DNA from: Vicingaceae bacterium
GTDB lineage: Bacteria > Bacteroidota > Bacteroidia > Flavobacteriales_E > Vicingaceae
Length of the DNA stretch: 64,000 bases
Direction: 5' to 3'
NCBI GenBank assembly: GCA_018402765.1
Contig: JAGYIE010000002.1
Coordinates: forward strand, 186,001 to 250,000
In this document: in pieces, positions 35,451 to 45,663 of the stretch
Layout of the letters: each line of letters begins with the position of its first letter
Numbering within the stretch: the stretch's first letter is position 1
Position numbers and translations under genes: made by a program
The notes under the pieces: generated by a model
The model's database searches: none
What the model saw: only the letters and a program-made list of their open reading frames with translations
Told to the model about the DNA's origin: nothing

Positions 35451-38087
35451 ATGAAGAACCGAAATATAATTGCCATCAGCTCGATGCTTTTTTTAGCGTC
35501 TTGTTCTATTCTTAATAAAGCAGAAAAGATAGAAGAAGTTAGTTTGGATGAGGTGACCGTTAAGCCCGAAAACCCACTTACTTACCAAGCTTCTGAAACA
35601 CGCATAAATGACCTAATTCACACGAAGTTAGATGTGAAGTTTGATTGGACAAGAGCACATCTTTATGGAAGAGCAAATTTAACAATTAAGCCCTATTTTC
35701 TTCCAACAGACTCTTTATGGCTCGATGCAAAAGGTTTTGAAATTAAAGAAATTGCATTAGTATCAAAGAATGGAGCAGAAACTCCTTTACAATACAGCTA
35801 CACCAACAATGCGCAAGTTAGAATAAATCTAGGAAAAACTTACTCGCGCAATGACACCTATCAAATTGCAATGACGTATATCGCCAAACCAAACGATTTG
35901 GAAGTAGGAGGAAGTGCAGCAATCACTTCTGATAAAGGGTTATATTTTATCAATCCGAATGGAGAAGAAAAAAATAAACCAAAGCAAATTTGGACTCAAG
36001 GAGAAACAGAGGCTAGCTCTTGCTGGTTTCCAACCATTGATGCTCCTAATGAGAAAATGACTCAGGAAATTTACATAACTGTAGATACGCAATATGTAAC
36101 CTTGTCTAATGGATTACTACTTTTTCAGACAGAAAATGGTGATGGAACAAGAACTGATTATTGGAAACAAAAACTACCTCACGCTCCATATTTAGCGATG
36201 ATGGCTGTAGGTGAATTTTCAATCGTAGAAGACTCTTGGAGAGATATCGGCGTTAACTATTACGTAGAACCTAAATATGAGGAGTATGCAAAAGAAATAT
36301 TCCCACACACACCTGAAATGATTGAATTCTTTTCGAACCGATTAGGCGTGGATTATCCATGGGAGAAGTATGATCAAGTAGTTGTTAGAGACTACGTTTC
36401 AGGTGCTATGGAAAATACTACGGGTGTTATTTTTGGTGAATTCGCACAAGGAGACATTCGCTATCTAATTGATAATTCTGCAGAAGATGTAGTATCTCAC
36501 GAATTATTCCACCATTGGTTTGGTGATTTAGTTACGTGTGAATCATGGTCAAACCTGCCTTTGAACGAATCTTTTGCTACCTACGGTGAATACTTGTGGA
36601 GAGAGTTTAAGAATGGCAAAATGTGGGCAGACTACCATAATGCTCAAGATCTATCTAGCTATTTGAGAGAATCAAAAAGAAAACAAGTAGACATGATTCG
36701 CTTTTTTTATGAAAATAAAGAAGACATGTTTGATAGCCATAGTTATGCAAAAGGTGGAAGAATTCTGCACATGCTGAGAACTAACTTAGGTGATGAGGTA
36801 TTCTTTGAAGGATTGCGTGTATATCTAGAAGATAACAAATTTCAAGCAGTTGAAATTCACCAGCTGCGGTTAGCAATGGAGAAAGTTAGCGGACAAGATT
36901 TAAACTGGTTTTTCAACCAATGGTTTTTGGCTAGCGGACACCCTGTTTTAGATATTTCATATGCATATGATGAGGATTTGGGATTGCAATTTGTAACTGT
37001 TGAACAAATTCAAAATCTAAAATCTACACCTTTATATAAACTGCCTGTTGCAATTGATATCTATCATGAAAATAGCATTACACGACACGAAATTGAAATC
37101 ACGAAAAAAAGGCAAATTTTTGAATTTAAATCTGCTGCAAAACCATCCCTTGTAAATTTTGATTCAGAAAAATACCTTCTTTGTGAAAAAGTAGATCATA
37201 AAAAAAGTGCAAAGTCATGGATAATGCTGTATGAAAAAGGTCAATTATTTGATGACAAAAAAGAGGCAATTTTGGCATTAAAGGATGAAAAAGACACTTT
37301 ATCAGCTAAAACCATTATAAAAGCTTTAGAAGATCCATTTTGGGGAGTAAGAGAAGTAGCTATATATAATCTAGCAAATACCATTAATACGCTTCCAAAT
37401 CAAGCAAAAGAGCGCCTAGTTGCACTTGCCCAAAATGATCAAAAATCAAGTATAAGAGCCGCTGCTATTGAAGCACTTGCAGCCTATTTTAAAGAAGGCA
37501 ATGACTTTAGGTTCATCTATAACCAAGGGCTAAATGACTCATCATATGTTGTTGTTGCTTCTTCCCTATTTGCACTATATGAAACAAATAGAGATGAAGG
37601 GCTAGCATCAGCTGAACGAATGGAGATGTCAGACAATATAGATATTATTTCTACCATAGCTGAAATCTATTCGGATGAAACAGCACCTAAATATCAAACA
37701 TTTTATGAAAGTGCAATGAGCAGAACTAGCGGCTTCGATAGATATAGTGTTTTAGTAGGTTATGCTGATTTCATAAAAGAGCAAAGCGTTACAAATCAAG
37801 GCAAGTCAATTGAAACGTTTAGAAACTCTGCTTTAATCGAAAATGCTTGGTGGATGAGAATTGTGGCAACAAATGCAATTTTAGAAATGCGAAGGACCAT
37901 AAATTCAGAGATTAATAAAATCAATAAAAAGATTGACAATACGACTGATCAGACTGCTTTAGCTAGTTTAAAACAGGAAAAGTACAACAATCAACTAGTC
38001 GTAGATAAAATAGATGCGGCTATTGCTGAAATTAAAATAAAAGAAACCAACAGTAGAATTCTAGAAGCAATAGAAAAAGCTAAATAA
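35451..38087 (+). CDS. M1-family metallopeptidase (aminopeptidase N-like) with HEAT-like C-terminus
   Basis: 878 aa; SGAMENTTGVIF (GAMEN), VVSHELFHHWFGDLVTCESWSNLPLNESFATYGEYLW (HExxH...E); lipobox FLASCS. Confidence 0.95.
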   Translation: MKNRNIIAISSMLFLASCSILNKAEKIEEVSLDEVTVKPENPLTYQASETRINDLIHTKLDVKFDWTRAHLYGRANLTIKPYFLPTDSLWLDAKGFEIKEIALVSKNGAETPLQYSYTNNAQVRINLGKTYSRNDTYQIAMTYIAKPNDLEVGGSAAITSDKGLYFINPNGEEKNKPKQIWTQGETEASSCWFPTIDAPNEKMTQEIYITVDTQYVTLSNGLLLFQTENGDGTRTDYWKQKLPHAPYLAMMAVGEFSIVEDSWRDIGVNYYVEPKYEEYAKEIFPHTPEMIEFFSNRLGVDYPWEKYDQVVVRDYVSGAMENTTGVIFGEFAQGDIRYLIDNSAEDVVSHELFHHWFGDLVTCESWSNLPLNESFATYGEYLWREFKNGKMWADYHNAQDLSSYLRESKRKQVDMIRFFYENKEDMFDSHSYAKGGRILHMLRTNLGDEVFFEGLRVYLEDNKFQAVEIHQLRLAMEKVSGQDLNWFFNQWFLASGHPVLDISYAYDEDLGLQFVTVEQIQNLKSTPLYKLPVAIDIYHENSITRHEIEITKKRQIFEFKSAAKPSLVNFDSEKYLLCEKVDHKKSAKSWIMLYEKGQLFDDKKEAILALKDEKDTLSAKTIIKALEDPFWGVREVAIYNLANTINTLPNQAKERLVALAQNDQKSSIRAAAIEALAAYFKEGNDFRFIYNQGLNDSSYVVVASSLFALYETNRDEGLASAERMEMSDNIDIISTIAEIYSDETAPKYQTFYESAMSRTSGFDRYSVLVGYADFIKEQSVTNQGKSIETFRNSALIENAWWMRIVATNAILEMRRTINSEINKINKKIDNTTDQTALASLKQEKYNNQLVVDKIDAAIAEIKIKETNSRILEAIEKAK

Positions 38088-38088
38088 A

Positions 38089-38556
38089 CTAAACAGTAGC
38101 TTGATTTTCTTCAAACCAACTGTCAATTGATAAATTTTCTTGAGATGCGGCCCCAAATGCTAGGCGGTCGCATCTTTCATTTAAAGGATTTCCAGCATGG
38201 CCTTTCACCCACTGAAACTTCACATGGTGCTTTTTATAAATCAATAAAAAACGTTTCCATAAATCACTGTTCTTCTTATTCTTAAAATTAGTTTTCACCC
38301 AATTAAAAACCCATCCTTTCTCTACAGCATCCGCTACATATTTAGAATCAGTGTAAATTACTACATCAGAAGGACTAAACTTTAACAGTTCTAAGGCTAC
38401 AATAACACTCAACAATTCCATTCTATTATTCGTGGTGTGACGGAACCCTTCTGAAACTTCTTTCGTATGCGATCCGCTAAGCAATACGATTCCATAACCT
38501 CCAGGACCAGGATTACCTTTAGCTGACCCATCTGTGTATATTGTTATTTGTGGCAA
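38089..38556 (-). CDS. rnhA: Ribonuclease HI
   Basis: 155 aa; IYTDGSAKGNPGPGGYG, TTNNRMELLSVIVALE, YTDSKYVADAVEKGWV, WVKGHAGNPLNERCD. Confidence 0.97.
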   Translation of the reverse strand: MPQITIYTDGSAKGNPGPGGYGIVLLSGSHTKEVSEGFRHTTNNRMELLSVIVALELLKFSPSDVVIYTDSKYVADAVEKGWVFNWVKTNFKNKKNSDLWKRFLLIYKKHHVKFQWVKGHAGNPLNERCDRLAFGAASQENLSIDSWFEENQATV

Positions 38557-38563
38557 GTATCTA

Positions 38564-39280
38564 TCAATTAAAAAGGAAATAGTGCACGCGCATTCCCGCA
38601 GTAAATAAAGTAGAAGGATTAGGAAGCGGTGTATTCTTTGTGATTACAGCTGCCTCATATCCTGTCACATCAGCTTCAATAGCAAAAGTTAACTCAAGCG
38701 GTTTATTATTTGACATAATAAATCGTGTTCCCAATTCAAATTGAAGTGAGGCAAAAGTAGAATTAAATTTAGAAGGACTTTCTAAAACCGGAGTAGATTT
38801 GTACGATTGATAAAGTAAAGTATGCAGGGCCACTCCAGCTTTTGCTACCAACGAACGTTTTCGGTTTCCATTTGGAGAATAACCAAGAAAAAAACCTGTA
38901 GATAAATAATATAATTCATACACATGATTTATCGTAAATGGCTTAACCTTAGAATCCGTAATTTTTGAAGATATTGTATTTGAAAATGAAAGATTTACCA
39001 TTTCAGCTGACGGTATCACATACATCGACCATCGTTCATTAATTGTGTGATTCACAACCATACCTAATGCAAACCCGGGCTGACTTTTATAGTCAATTAC
39101 CGAACGGTATTCATCTTTACTTAGTTCAGCAGGCAAATAAAAATTATCATTTAGGTTAGATGGACTGCTAATATGCACTTGAAAATAAGTGCCTAAAGAG
39201 GTTTCTTGAGCATGTAAATCGCAAAAAAACAGAATACCAATCAAGGGCAAAAAACGAAAACACCTAAGATAAAATTGCAT
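38564..39280 (-). CDS. Outer-membrane beta-barrel-like protein, unknown function
   Basis: 238 aa; signal peptide and alternating amphipathic pattern; C-terminal aromatic residue. Confidence 0.55.
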   Translation of the reverse strand: MQFYLRCFRFLPLIGILFFCDLHAQETSLGTYFQVHISSPSNLNDNFYLPAELSKDEYRSVIDYKSQPGFALGMVVNHTINERWSMYVIPSAEMVNLSFSNTISSKITDSKVKPFTINHVYELYYLSTGFFLGYSPNGNRKRSLVAKAGVALHTLLYQSYKSTPVLESPSKFNSTFASLQFELGTRFIMSNNKPLELTFAIEADVTGYEAAVITKNTPLPNPSTLFTAGMRVHYFLFN

Positions 39281-39333
39281 TCTTTAAATTTACCAATTAT
39301 TCTAATATCACCTTAGAACTAAATAGACTAACG

Positions 39334-40011
39334 ATGAGTAAACGAAAATTTGGAGAGTTAATCCTAAAAGAAACCGACTATTTGTCTGCACTCGAAACAC
39401 AAGAAGCATTATTCAATCATAAAGTAAATTTAAAAAAAGAGGAGAAAGATGGTCCAAACATTCTATTATTATTAGAGCATCCTCATGTTTACACTCTAGG
39501 CAAATCAGGTGATACTGGAAATCTAAAGGTTAAACCTGAGGCTATTGGCGCAACCTATGTAGCCACCAATCGTGGAGGGGACATTACCTATCACGGACCG
39601 GGGCAAATGGTTGGTTACCCAATTTTTGACATCAGTCATTTTGAATTAGGCGTTCGCCAATATGTTGAGTTATTAGAGGAAGTAGTAATCGATTGTTTAA
39701 CTCATTATGGCCTTAAAGGAGAGCGTATTTCTGATGCCAGTGGTGTTTGGATTGATGCACATTCTAGCTTTCCAAGAAAAATTTGTGCCGTAGGAATCAA
39801 AGTAAGTATGGGCATTACAATGCATGGCTTTGCCTTTAACATCAATACAGACCTATCGTATTTTGATCATATTATCCCTTGTGGAATTTCCGATAAGGGA
39901 GTGACTTCACTTGAAAAAGAATTAGGTAGAAAAATACCAATGCTAGAAGTCCAAAACCTATTTATTGATAAAATGAAAACTCATTTTGGAGTAATTGATT
40001 TGTCTTTGTAA
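39334..40011 (+). CDS. lipB: Lipoyl(octanoyl) transferase
   Basis: 225 aa; LLLEHPHVYTLGKSG, NRGGDITYHGPGQMVGYPIFD, KICAVGIKVS...THGFAFN-like region. Confidence 0.96.
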   Translation: MSKRKFGELILKETDYLSALETQEALFNHKVNLKKEEKDGPNILLLLEHPHVYTLGKSGDTGNLKVKPEAIGATYVATNRGGDITYHGPGQMVGYPIFDISHFELGVRQYVELLEEVVIDCLTHYGLKGERISDASGVWIDAHSSFPRKICAVGIKVSMGITMHGFAFNINTDLSYFDHIIPCGISDKGVTSLEKELGRKIPMLEVQNLFIDKMKTHFGVIDLSL

Positions 40012-40061
40012 TTGATTTATTCAAGAGTAGCGAATGCCATGTGTAAGCTCAAAGCGCATCT

Positions 40062-40124
40062 CGATACCATCTTCAAAGGTCATTGAGTGGGGCAGATAGG
40101 AGCTGTATCGATATGACCTTTGAA
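40062..40124. repeat. Interleaved inverted repeats (pseudoknot topology) between convergent lipB and lipA
   Basis: A CGATAC 40062-40067, B TTCAAAGGTCAT 40072-40083, A' GTATCG 40105-40110, B' ATGACCTTTGAA 40113-40124; B/B' is a perfect 12-bp inverted repeat. Confidence 0.7.
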
Positions 40125-40218
40125 CTTAAATAATAAAACTTTAGAGATTTATTTTCTATTGATACAAAAAAGAGAACATTAATAAATTAGGCTATTAAAT
40201 TATTGCTTTATTGTTTCA

Positions 40219-41127
40219 TTATATATGCCGCTCTGCATGATAAGAGGATCTAACCAATGGGCCACTTTCTACATGGGTAAAACCTAATTCCATGCCGATT
40301 ACCTTATATTTAGCAAAAACATCAGGGAGCACAAAGGCTGAAACAGGCAAATGCTTTTTTGTAGGTTGAAGATACTGACCAATCGTTAAGATGTTTACAT
40401 CTACACTTCGTAGATCTTCCATAGTCTTGATTACTTCTGCTTCAGTCTCTCCTAACCCTACCATAATTCCCGATTTGGTTCGATCAATACCTCCCTTCTT
40501 TAATCGATCAAGAACTTCTATACTTCTCCAATATTTTGCCTGAATTCTTACTTCCTTCGTAATTCGCTCAACCGTTTCAATGTTGTGAGATACGATCTCA
40601 GGCTTTACATCAATAATGTATTGCAAGTTTTCCCATTCTCCTTTGAAATCAGGGATAAGTGTTTCTATGGTAGTCGTTGGATTATATTTCCGAATTAAGT
40701 CTACTGTTTTTTTCCAAGCATTGGCACCACCATCCGCTAAGTCGTCTCTATCAACTGATGTTATTACGCAATGCTGCAACTTCATCAATTCCACTGAACG
40801 CGCTATTTTTAAAGGTTCAAAAGGATCCAATTCCTCTCCTTTACCCGTAGCTACATTGCAGAATTGACAAGACCGGGTACATGTATTCCCCAAGATCATA
40901 AAGGTGGCCGTACCTGCACCCCAACATTCTGCTTGGTTAGGACATTTTCCAGACTGACAAATCGTATGTAGATTATTCTCATTAACGATATGCTTGAGTT
41001 TTTTATATTCGTCACCAGATGAAATCTTTGATTTTAGCCATTTTGGTTTACCAATCTTTACTTCTTGATCTGCTTTATTCTTAAATAGATTTGCCAATTT
41101 AATGTTTGCTTTATGAGTAGTGTACAA
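40219..41127 (-). CDS. lipA: Lipoyl synthase (radical SAM)
   Basis: 302 aa; [37 protein letters not shown]-terminal [14 protein letters not shown]. Confidence 0.98.
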   Translation of the reverse strand: MYTTHKANIKLANLFKNKADQEVKIGKPKWLKSKISSGDEYKKLKHIVNENNLHTICQSGKCPNQAECWGAGTATFMILGNTCTRSCQFCNVATGKGEELDPFEPLKIARSVELMKLQHCVITSVDRDDLADGGANAWKKTVDLIRKYNPTTTIETLIPDFKGEWENLQYIIDVKPEIVSHNIETVERITKEVRIQAKYWRSIEVLDRLKKGGIDRTKSGIMVGLGETEAEVIKTMEDLRSVDVNILTIGQYLQPTKKHLPVSAFVLPDVFAKYKVIGMELGFTHVESGPLVRSSYHAERHI

Positions 41128-41182
41128 AGTTAATTATACCATTTCAACTAAAAAATGTTCTCACCATTTTCTAGATAAATTT

Positions 41183-41238
41183 TAGACCTCTGTGTGCCTT
41201 AGCATGCAGATGTTTTTTATATTTACAAATGTATCATG
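41183..41238 (+). repeat. Copy 1 of duplicated hairpin/T-tract/-7-like/ATG module
   Basis: TAGACCTCTGTGTGCCTTAGCATGCAGATGTTTTTTATATTTACAAATGTATCATG; 38/42 identical to 44048-44089 by eye. Confidence 0.8.
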
Positions 41239-41337
41239 CAACCTTACAAGAAATCCTACCGTCATAAACGCGAATTGGCTCAGAAAAGATTTGTAAACGC
41301 TGTAACTTTTGCGTTTCTTTACGAGCTTATCAGTTAA
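41236..41337 (+). CDS. Candidate 33-aa small protein MQPYKKSYRHKRELAQKRFVNAVTFAFLYELIS
   Basis: ATG to TAA open frame below ORF-track size cutoff; starts at the ATG of the duplicated module; basic N-terminus then hydrophobic segment. Confidence 0.35.
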   Translation: MQPYKKSYRHKRELAQKRFVNAVTFAFLYELIS

Positions 41338-41363
41338 ATTTGATAATTAATTGAATAACAATT

Positions 41364-44021
41364 ATGAAAAAATTAATATTACCCATTCTCTTATTTACTC
41401 TACTATTTACAGGTTTAGCTACAGAAAGTACTGTTAAGGCCTCACACGTGGCGGCAGGTGACATTGTTTACCGACAAATAGATACCAATGATGCATTAAC
41501 TTATGAATTTACATTGCGATTTTATCGTGAGTGTGACGGAGTTGGTGCACCTCCAACGATAAATCCTGCTTTTTTTTCACCTTGTTTTGGTCAGGTAAAT
41601 TTTCCTCCATTTGAGCCGTTTTTAAAAGATACTACAATTGGAAATGGCGGTGGAATTGTTAAAGGTGCGAACTGTATCTTGGATGAAGACAAACCGTGTA
41701 CAGAAGAATATTTATTTAGAGATACGATAACTCTGCCTGGAAAATGTGATTTCTGGACAGCTTTTTGGGAAATATATGCACGACCACCTAATGATAACTT
41801 AGCAGGTTCTCCGGCTTTTCACGTTCAAGCTAATTTTAATAATACCAATATTAATTCTTGGGATCCAACATTTGGAAGAAATACTACTCCAACCTATTAC
41901 AATAATTCTCCAATTTTTAATAACGACGAACCAGTTTCTTCTTTTTGTATAGGCCGAGAATATCAATTTGACCTTGGAGCAACCGATCCAGATGGAGATT
42001 CTTTGTCTTATAGAATTGTCCCTGCATTAAGTGGTTTCGGACAACAGGTTAACTATGCCGCAGGATATACAGGTAATGACCCGCTCCCTACAGTTAATCG
42101 TCCTGTAAATTTAAATGAGCGCACTGGTGTCTTGACTTTCAGACCTGCTATAAAGTTTCAAGGGACTCTAACTTACGAAGTAGAAGAATGGAAGGATAGT
42201 TTGTATGTAGATACACTTCCTGATAACTCTACAGTAACAAAAGCTAAAAAAGTGTATAGAGGTTCTTTAATGCGTGATTTACGTATTGCATTTGGTGAAT
42301 TCTGTAACGACTCCGTACCTGTTTTTTCTAACCTTAGTACTACAGGAATCGACCCTTTTCAAGTAGGGTATAAAGGAAATAATCCTAACGTAATTGCAGT
42401 AAATTGTGCTAGTTATTATATCGATATTGAGTTAGATATAGACATTGTATGTAGTTCTATAGAACTCTTTGGTTCTGATTTAAGACTAACAGATTCCACA
42501 ACTACTCCTCCTACTATCTATGCGATTGACTCTGTCTATCCTACAGATGGCTGTAAAGGATTAAAAACAAATAAAATTCGAATTAAATTATTTGAACCTC
42601 TTGGTTTACCTGCAGGATTTGATCCAAATGTTGATAACGATGGCGGTATTGTAAAAATGTACCTAAAACCCGGTGATGATTTCAACACATGGAAAACAAG
42701 TTGTGGTATCGAATTGCCTGACTCTACTGTAATAGACATTTTTGTAATCAACAACTTAGCGATTGATTTAGGTGATGATTTAATTTATTGTAATCCTGAA
42801 AATCCTTTCCCTTTATTAACTGCACCTATTCCTGGAGCCGATAGATATACATGGATGTATAGAACTACGCCAACAGGAGCGCGTGATACTATTGGTGATA
42901 AGTATACTCAAATAGCCGACACTACAGGTTACTGGGGTGTATCTCTAGACTACAGTGGTTGCCAAGCTGAGGATTTTATTTTCGTAAAAGAAAACAAAAC
43001 AATATTTGTGGAGATTCCTGATTTTGACTTTTGTTATACCACTCCTTACCCAACCATTAATATGTCCTATTTGTTAGACTCAGGAGCAGTTGCTAGCACC
43101 TACCAATGGAAGGGACCTAAAGGTGATATTATCGGCATTGCCGACTCAATTACAATCCCTGCTAATGGTCAGTATACATTCCAAGTTGCAATTCCTCCAT
43201 GTACCATTAATGATACATTTAACATCAGAAGAATTAATAAGTATGATGTAGATCTTGGTCCTGATACCTTAATCTGCGAAGGACAACAGTTTGAATTGAC
43301 TTCTGGTTACGAGTATGAAAATGACAGTATTTTTGATATTGAGTGGTACCTAAATGATACACTATTACCCGATACTATTGATAAGTTGATGGTAACTACT
43401 CAAGGTGAATATGTGTTTATGTTAAATAGTCTTTCAGGCTGTGAAGGTACAGACACCATAGTTGTCGAAATTGCTCAATTCCTTGAAGCACCTTCAATTG
43501 CTTGTGGACAGGTAACTGCTGCAGGAAAGCAGTATATATGGGATTCTATTCCAGGGGCAATCGGATATGAGTTTAGCCTAGATGGAATCAATTGGTCTCC
43601 AATTTCTGTTACTCCATCGCCTAATCCATCTCTTGGTAACATTGCGACGCTTATACCAGGTCTTGGAACTCCACAAGTCTACATTAGAGCATTTAATGGA
43701 GTGCCTGTTGGTACTAAAGGTGGATGCAGATACAGTGCAGGAACGTTAACTCCTGATTGCGAAATTATCGTAACTGTGCCAAATGCTTTTACACCTAATG
43801 GAGATGGAATAAATGATAAATTAGACCTTGGATTAATAGACATCTACCCAGGCAACCAATTAACTATCTACAATAGATGGGGTAGAGTGGTTCTTGATGT
43901 GTCTAACTATAAAAATGACTGGGATGGTGGTGATGTAGAAGCCGGAACTTACTTCTACGTTTTAGACCTGAATGATAATGAACAAGCTATTCAAAAAGGT
44001 ACATTAATGATCATTAAATAA
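41364..44021 (+). CDS. Secreted protein with T9SS type B (gliding motility-associated C-terminal) sorting domain
   Basis: 885 aa; signal peptide; C-terminus VPNAFTPNGDGINDKLDL...LTIYNRWGRVVLDVSNYKNDWDG...GTYFYVLDL...KGTLMIIK. Confidence 0.9.
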   Translation: MKKLILPILLFTLLFTGLATESTVKASHVAAGDIVYRQIDTNDALTYEFTLRFYRECDGVGAPPTINPAFFSPCFGQVNFPPFEPFLKDTTIGNGGGIVKGANCILDEDKPCTEEYLFRDTITLPGKCDFWTAFWEIYARPPNDNLAGSPAFHVQANFNNTNINSWDPTFGRNTTPTYYNNSPIFNNDEPVSSFCIGREYQFDLGATDPDGDSLSYRIVPALSGFGQQVNYAAGYTGNDPLPTVNRPVNLNERTGVLTFRPAIKFQGTLTYEVEEWKDSLYVDTLPDNSTVTKAKKVYRGSLMRDLRIAFGEFCNDSVPVFSNLSTTGIDPFQVGYKGNNPNVIAVNCASYYIDIELDIDIVCSSIELFGSDLRLTDSTTTPPTIYAIDSVYPTDGCKGLKTNKIRIKLFEPLGLPAGFDPNVDNDGGIVKMYLKPGDDFNTWKTSCGIELPDSTVIDIFVINNLAIDLGDDLIYCNPENPFPLLTAPIPGADRYTWMYRTTPTGARDTIGDKYTQIADTTGYWGVSLDYSGCQAEDFIFVKENKTIFVEIPDFDFCYTTPYPTINMSYLLDSGAVASTYQWKGPKGDIIGIADSITIPANGQYTFQVAIPPCTINDTFNIRRINKYDVDLGPDTLICEGQQFELTSGYEYENDSIFDIEWYLNDTLLPDTIDKLMVTTQGEYVFMLNSLSGCEGTDTIVVEIAQFLEAPSIACGQVTAAGKQYIWDSIPGAIGYEFSLDGINWSPISVTPSPNPSLGNIATLIPGLGTPQVYIRAFNGVPVGTKGGCRYSAGTLTPDCEIIVTVPNAFTPNGDGINDKLDLGLIDIYPGNQLTIYNRWGRVVLDVSNYKNDWDGGDVEAGTYFYVLDLNDNEQAIQKGTLMIIK

Positions 44022-44047
44022 TAATACGAATCTACTAACAGATTATA

Positions 44048-44100
44048 TAGACCTCTGTATGCTTTAGTATGCAGAGGTTTTTTATATTTGTAAAATCATG
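44048..44100 (+). repeat. Copy 2 of the duplicated module; terminator of 41364-44021 overlapping the metF promoter region
   Basis: ACCTCTGTATG-ctttag-type hairpin with six T, then TATATTTG (44083-44090, TAnnTTTG) 7 nt before metF ATG. Confidence 0.75.
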
Positions 44101-45063
44101 ATAGAACCTATAAAAGTTGCCGACCTCCTCAAAGAAACAAAGAAAACTCTTTTTTCTTTTGAAATTCTTCCGCCCTTAAAAGGGAAAAGTATACAATCAA
44201 TATATGATGGCATAGATCCATTAATGGAATTCAATCCTGCTTTTATAAATGTAACGTACCATAGAGAAGAATTTATCTATAAAAAACGAGAAAAAGGGTA
44301 CTTAGAAAAATTTTCCATTAAGAAGCGCCCCGGGACTGTTGGAATCTGTGCAGCAATAAGCAATAAATACCAGACCCCGTCTGTTGCTCACTTAATTTGT
44401 GGAGGATTTACAAGAGAAGAAACTGAAAATGCCCTTATCGATTTAAACTTTTTAGGTGTTAACAACGTGCTTGCTTTACGCGGAGATCCCATTAAGACAG
44501 AACAGTACTTTGTACCTGAAGAAGGCGGAAATAAATATGCAGTAGATTTAGTAAAACAAATCATTCAGTTAAACAACGGGCAGTATATGGAGGATAATAT
44601 TGAAAATGCTGCGCCAACTACTTTTTGCATTGGCGTTTCAGGTTATCCTGAAAAACATTCCGAAGCACCTAATATGAAAGAAGATATTCTTCGGTTGAAA
44701 CAGAAAATAGATGCAGGTGCTGAATACATCGTCACACAAATGTTTTTTGACAACCAAAAGTTCTTTGACTTTGTAAATCTATGCAGAGCCAATGGAATAA
44801 ATGTACCTATAGTACCGGGTATTAAACCAATTGCTACAAAGCGCCAATTACAAGTACTTCCAAAGTTATTTCACATTGACCTTCCCGAAGAATTAACGGA
44901 TCAAGTAGAGTCTTGTACTGATAATGATGAAGTGAAGCTTATTGGAGAAAAATGGGCCCTTAAACAATGTAGGGAATTGATGGAGAACAATGTGCCATGT
45001 ATCCATTTTTATACGATGGGAAAGTCAAATGCTGTTAGAAATATAGCTAAAGAGTTGTTTTAA
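44098..45063 (+). CDS. metF: Methylenetetrahydrofolate reductase
   Basis: 321 aa; FSFEILPPLKG, FINVTYHRE, NVLALRGDP, AEYIVTQMFFDN. Confidence 0.95.
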   Translation: MIEPIKVADLLKETKKTLFSFEILPPLKGKSIQSIYDGIDPLMEFNPAFINVTYHREEFIYKKREKGYLEKFSIKKRPGTVGICAAISNKYQTPSVAHLICGGFTREETENALIDLNFLGVNNVLALRGDPIKTEQYFVPEEGGNKYAVDLVKQIIQLNNGQYMEDNIENAAPTTFCIGVSGYPEKHSEAPNMKEDILRLKQKIDAGAEYIVTQMFFDNQKFFDFVNLCRANGINVPIVPGIKPIATKRQLQVLPKLFHIDLPEELTDQVESCTDNDEVKLIGEKWALKQCRELMENNVPCIHFYTMGKSNAVRNIAKELF

Positions 45064-45077
45064 ACTCCTTGGCTATA

Positions 45078-45659
45078 TTATTTTTTAAATAATCGTTCAA
45101 CGTATTTTCCAATAATATCAAACTCTAAATTGATGGTATCTCCTACTGCCAGTTGGTTGAAGTTGGTGTGCTCAAAAGTGTAGGGTATAATTGCCACTTT
45201 GAAGGTTGTATCTTTTACGTCAAAAGCTGTTAGGCTTACTCCATTTATACAAATGGAGCCCTTTTCAACTATTAAATCTAATCGTGTTTCTGTTTTAAAT
45301 GTATACTCCCAACTGCCGTCTTTGATTTCCAGATTTATACAACTTCCAACTCCGTCTACGTGACCTTGAACTATGTGTCCATCTAAACGACCGTTCATCT
45401 TCATGCAGCGTTCTAAATTGACTAAAGAACCTTCATTCCAATTATTTAGAGCTGTTTTAACCAATGTTTCATCAATTGCAGTAACGGTGTAAAGTCTCCC
45501 ATCAATCGACTCAACTGTTAAGCAAACTCCATTATGCGCTACACTTTGATCTACCTTTAGCTCATTTGTAAAATCAGCCTCTACAGTAAATGTCTTATTA
45601 CTACCATTTTTAGTAATTGCCACTACTTTTCCTACTTGCTCTATAATTCCTGTAAACAT
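45078..45659 (-). CDS. ribE: Riboflavin synthase alpha chain
   Basis: True start MFTGIIEQVGKV at 45659 rather than 45713; VAHNGVCLTV, DGHIVQGHVDGVG, INGVSLT. Confidence 0.95.
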   Translation of the reverse strand: MFTGIIEQVGKVVAITKNGSNKTFTVEADFTNELKVDQSVAHNGVCLTVESIDGRLYTVTAIDETLVKTALNNWNEGSLVNLERCMKMNGRLDGHIVQGHVDGVGSCINLEIKDGSWEYTFKTETRLDLIVEKGSICINGVSLTAFDVKDTTFKVAIIPYTFEHTNFNQLAVGDTINLEFDIIGKYVERLFKK

Positions 45660-45663
45660 CTTC

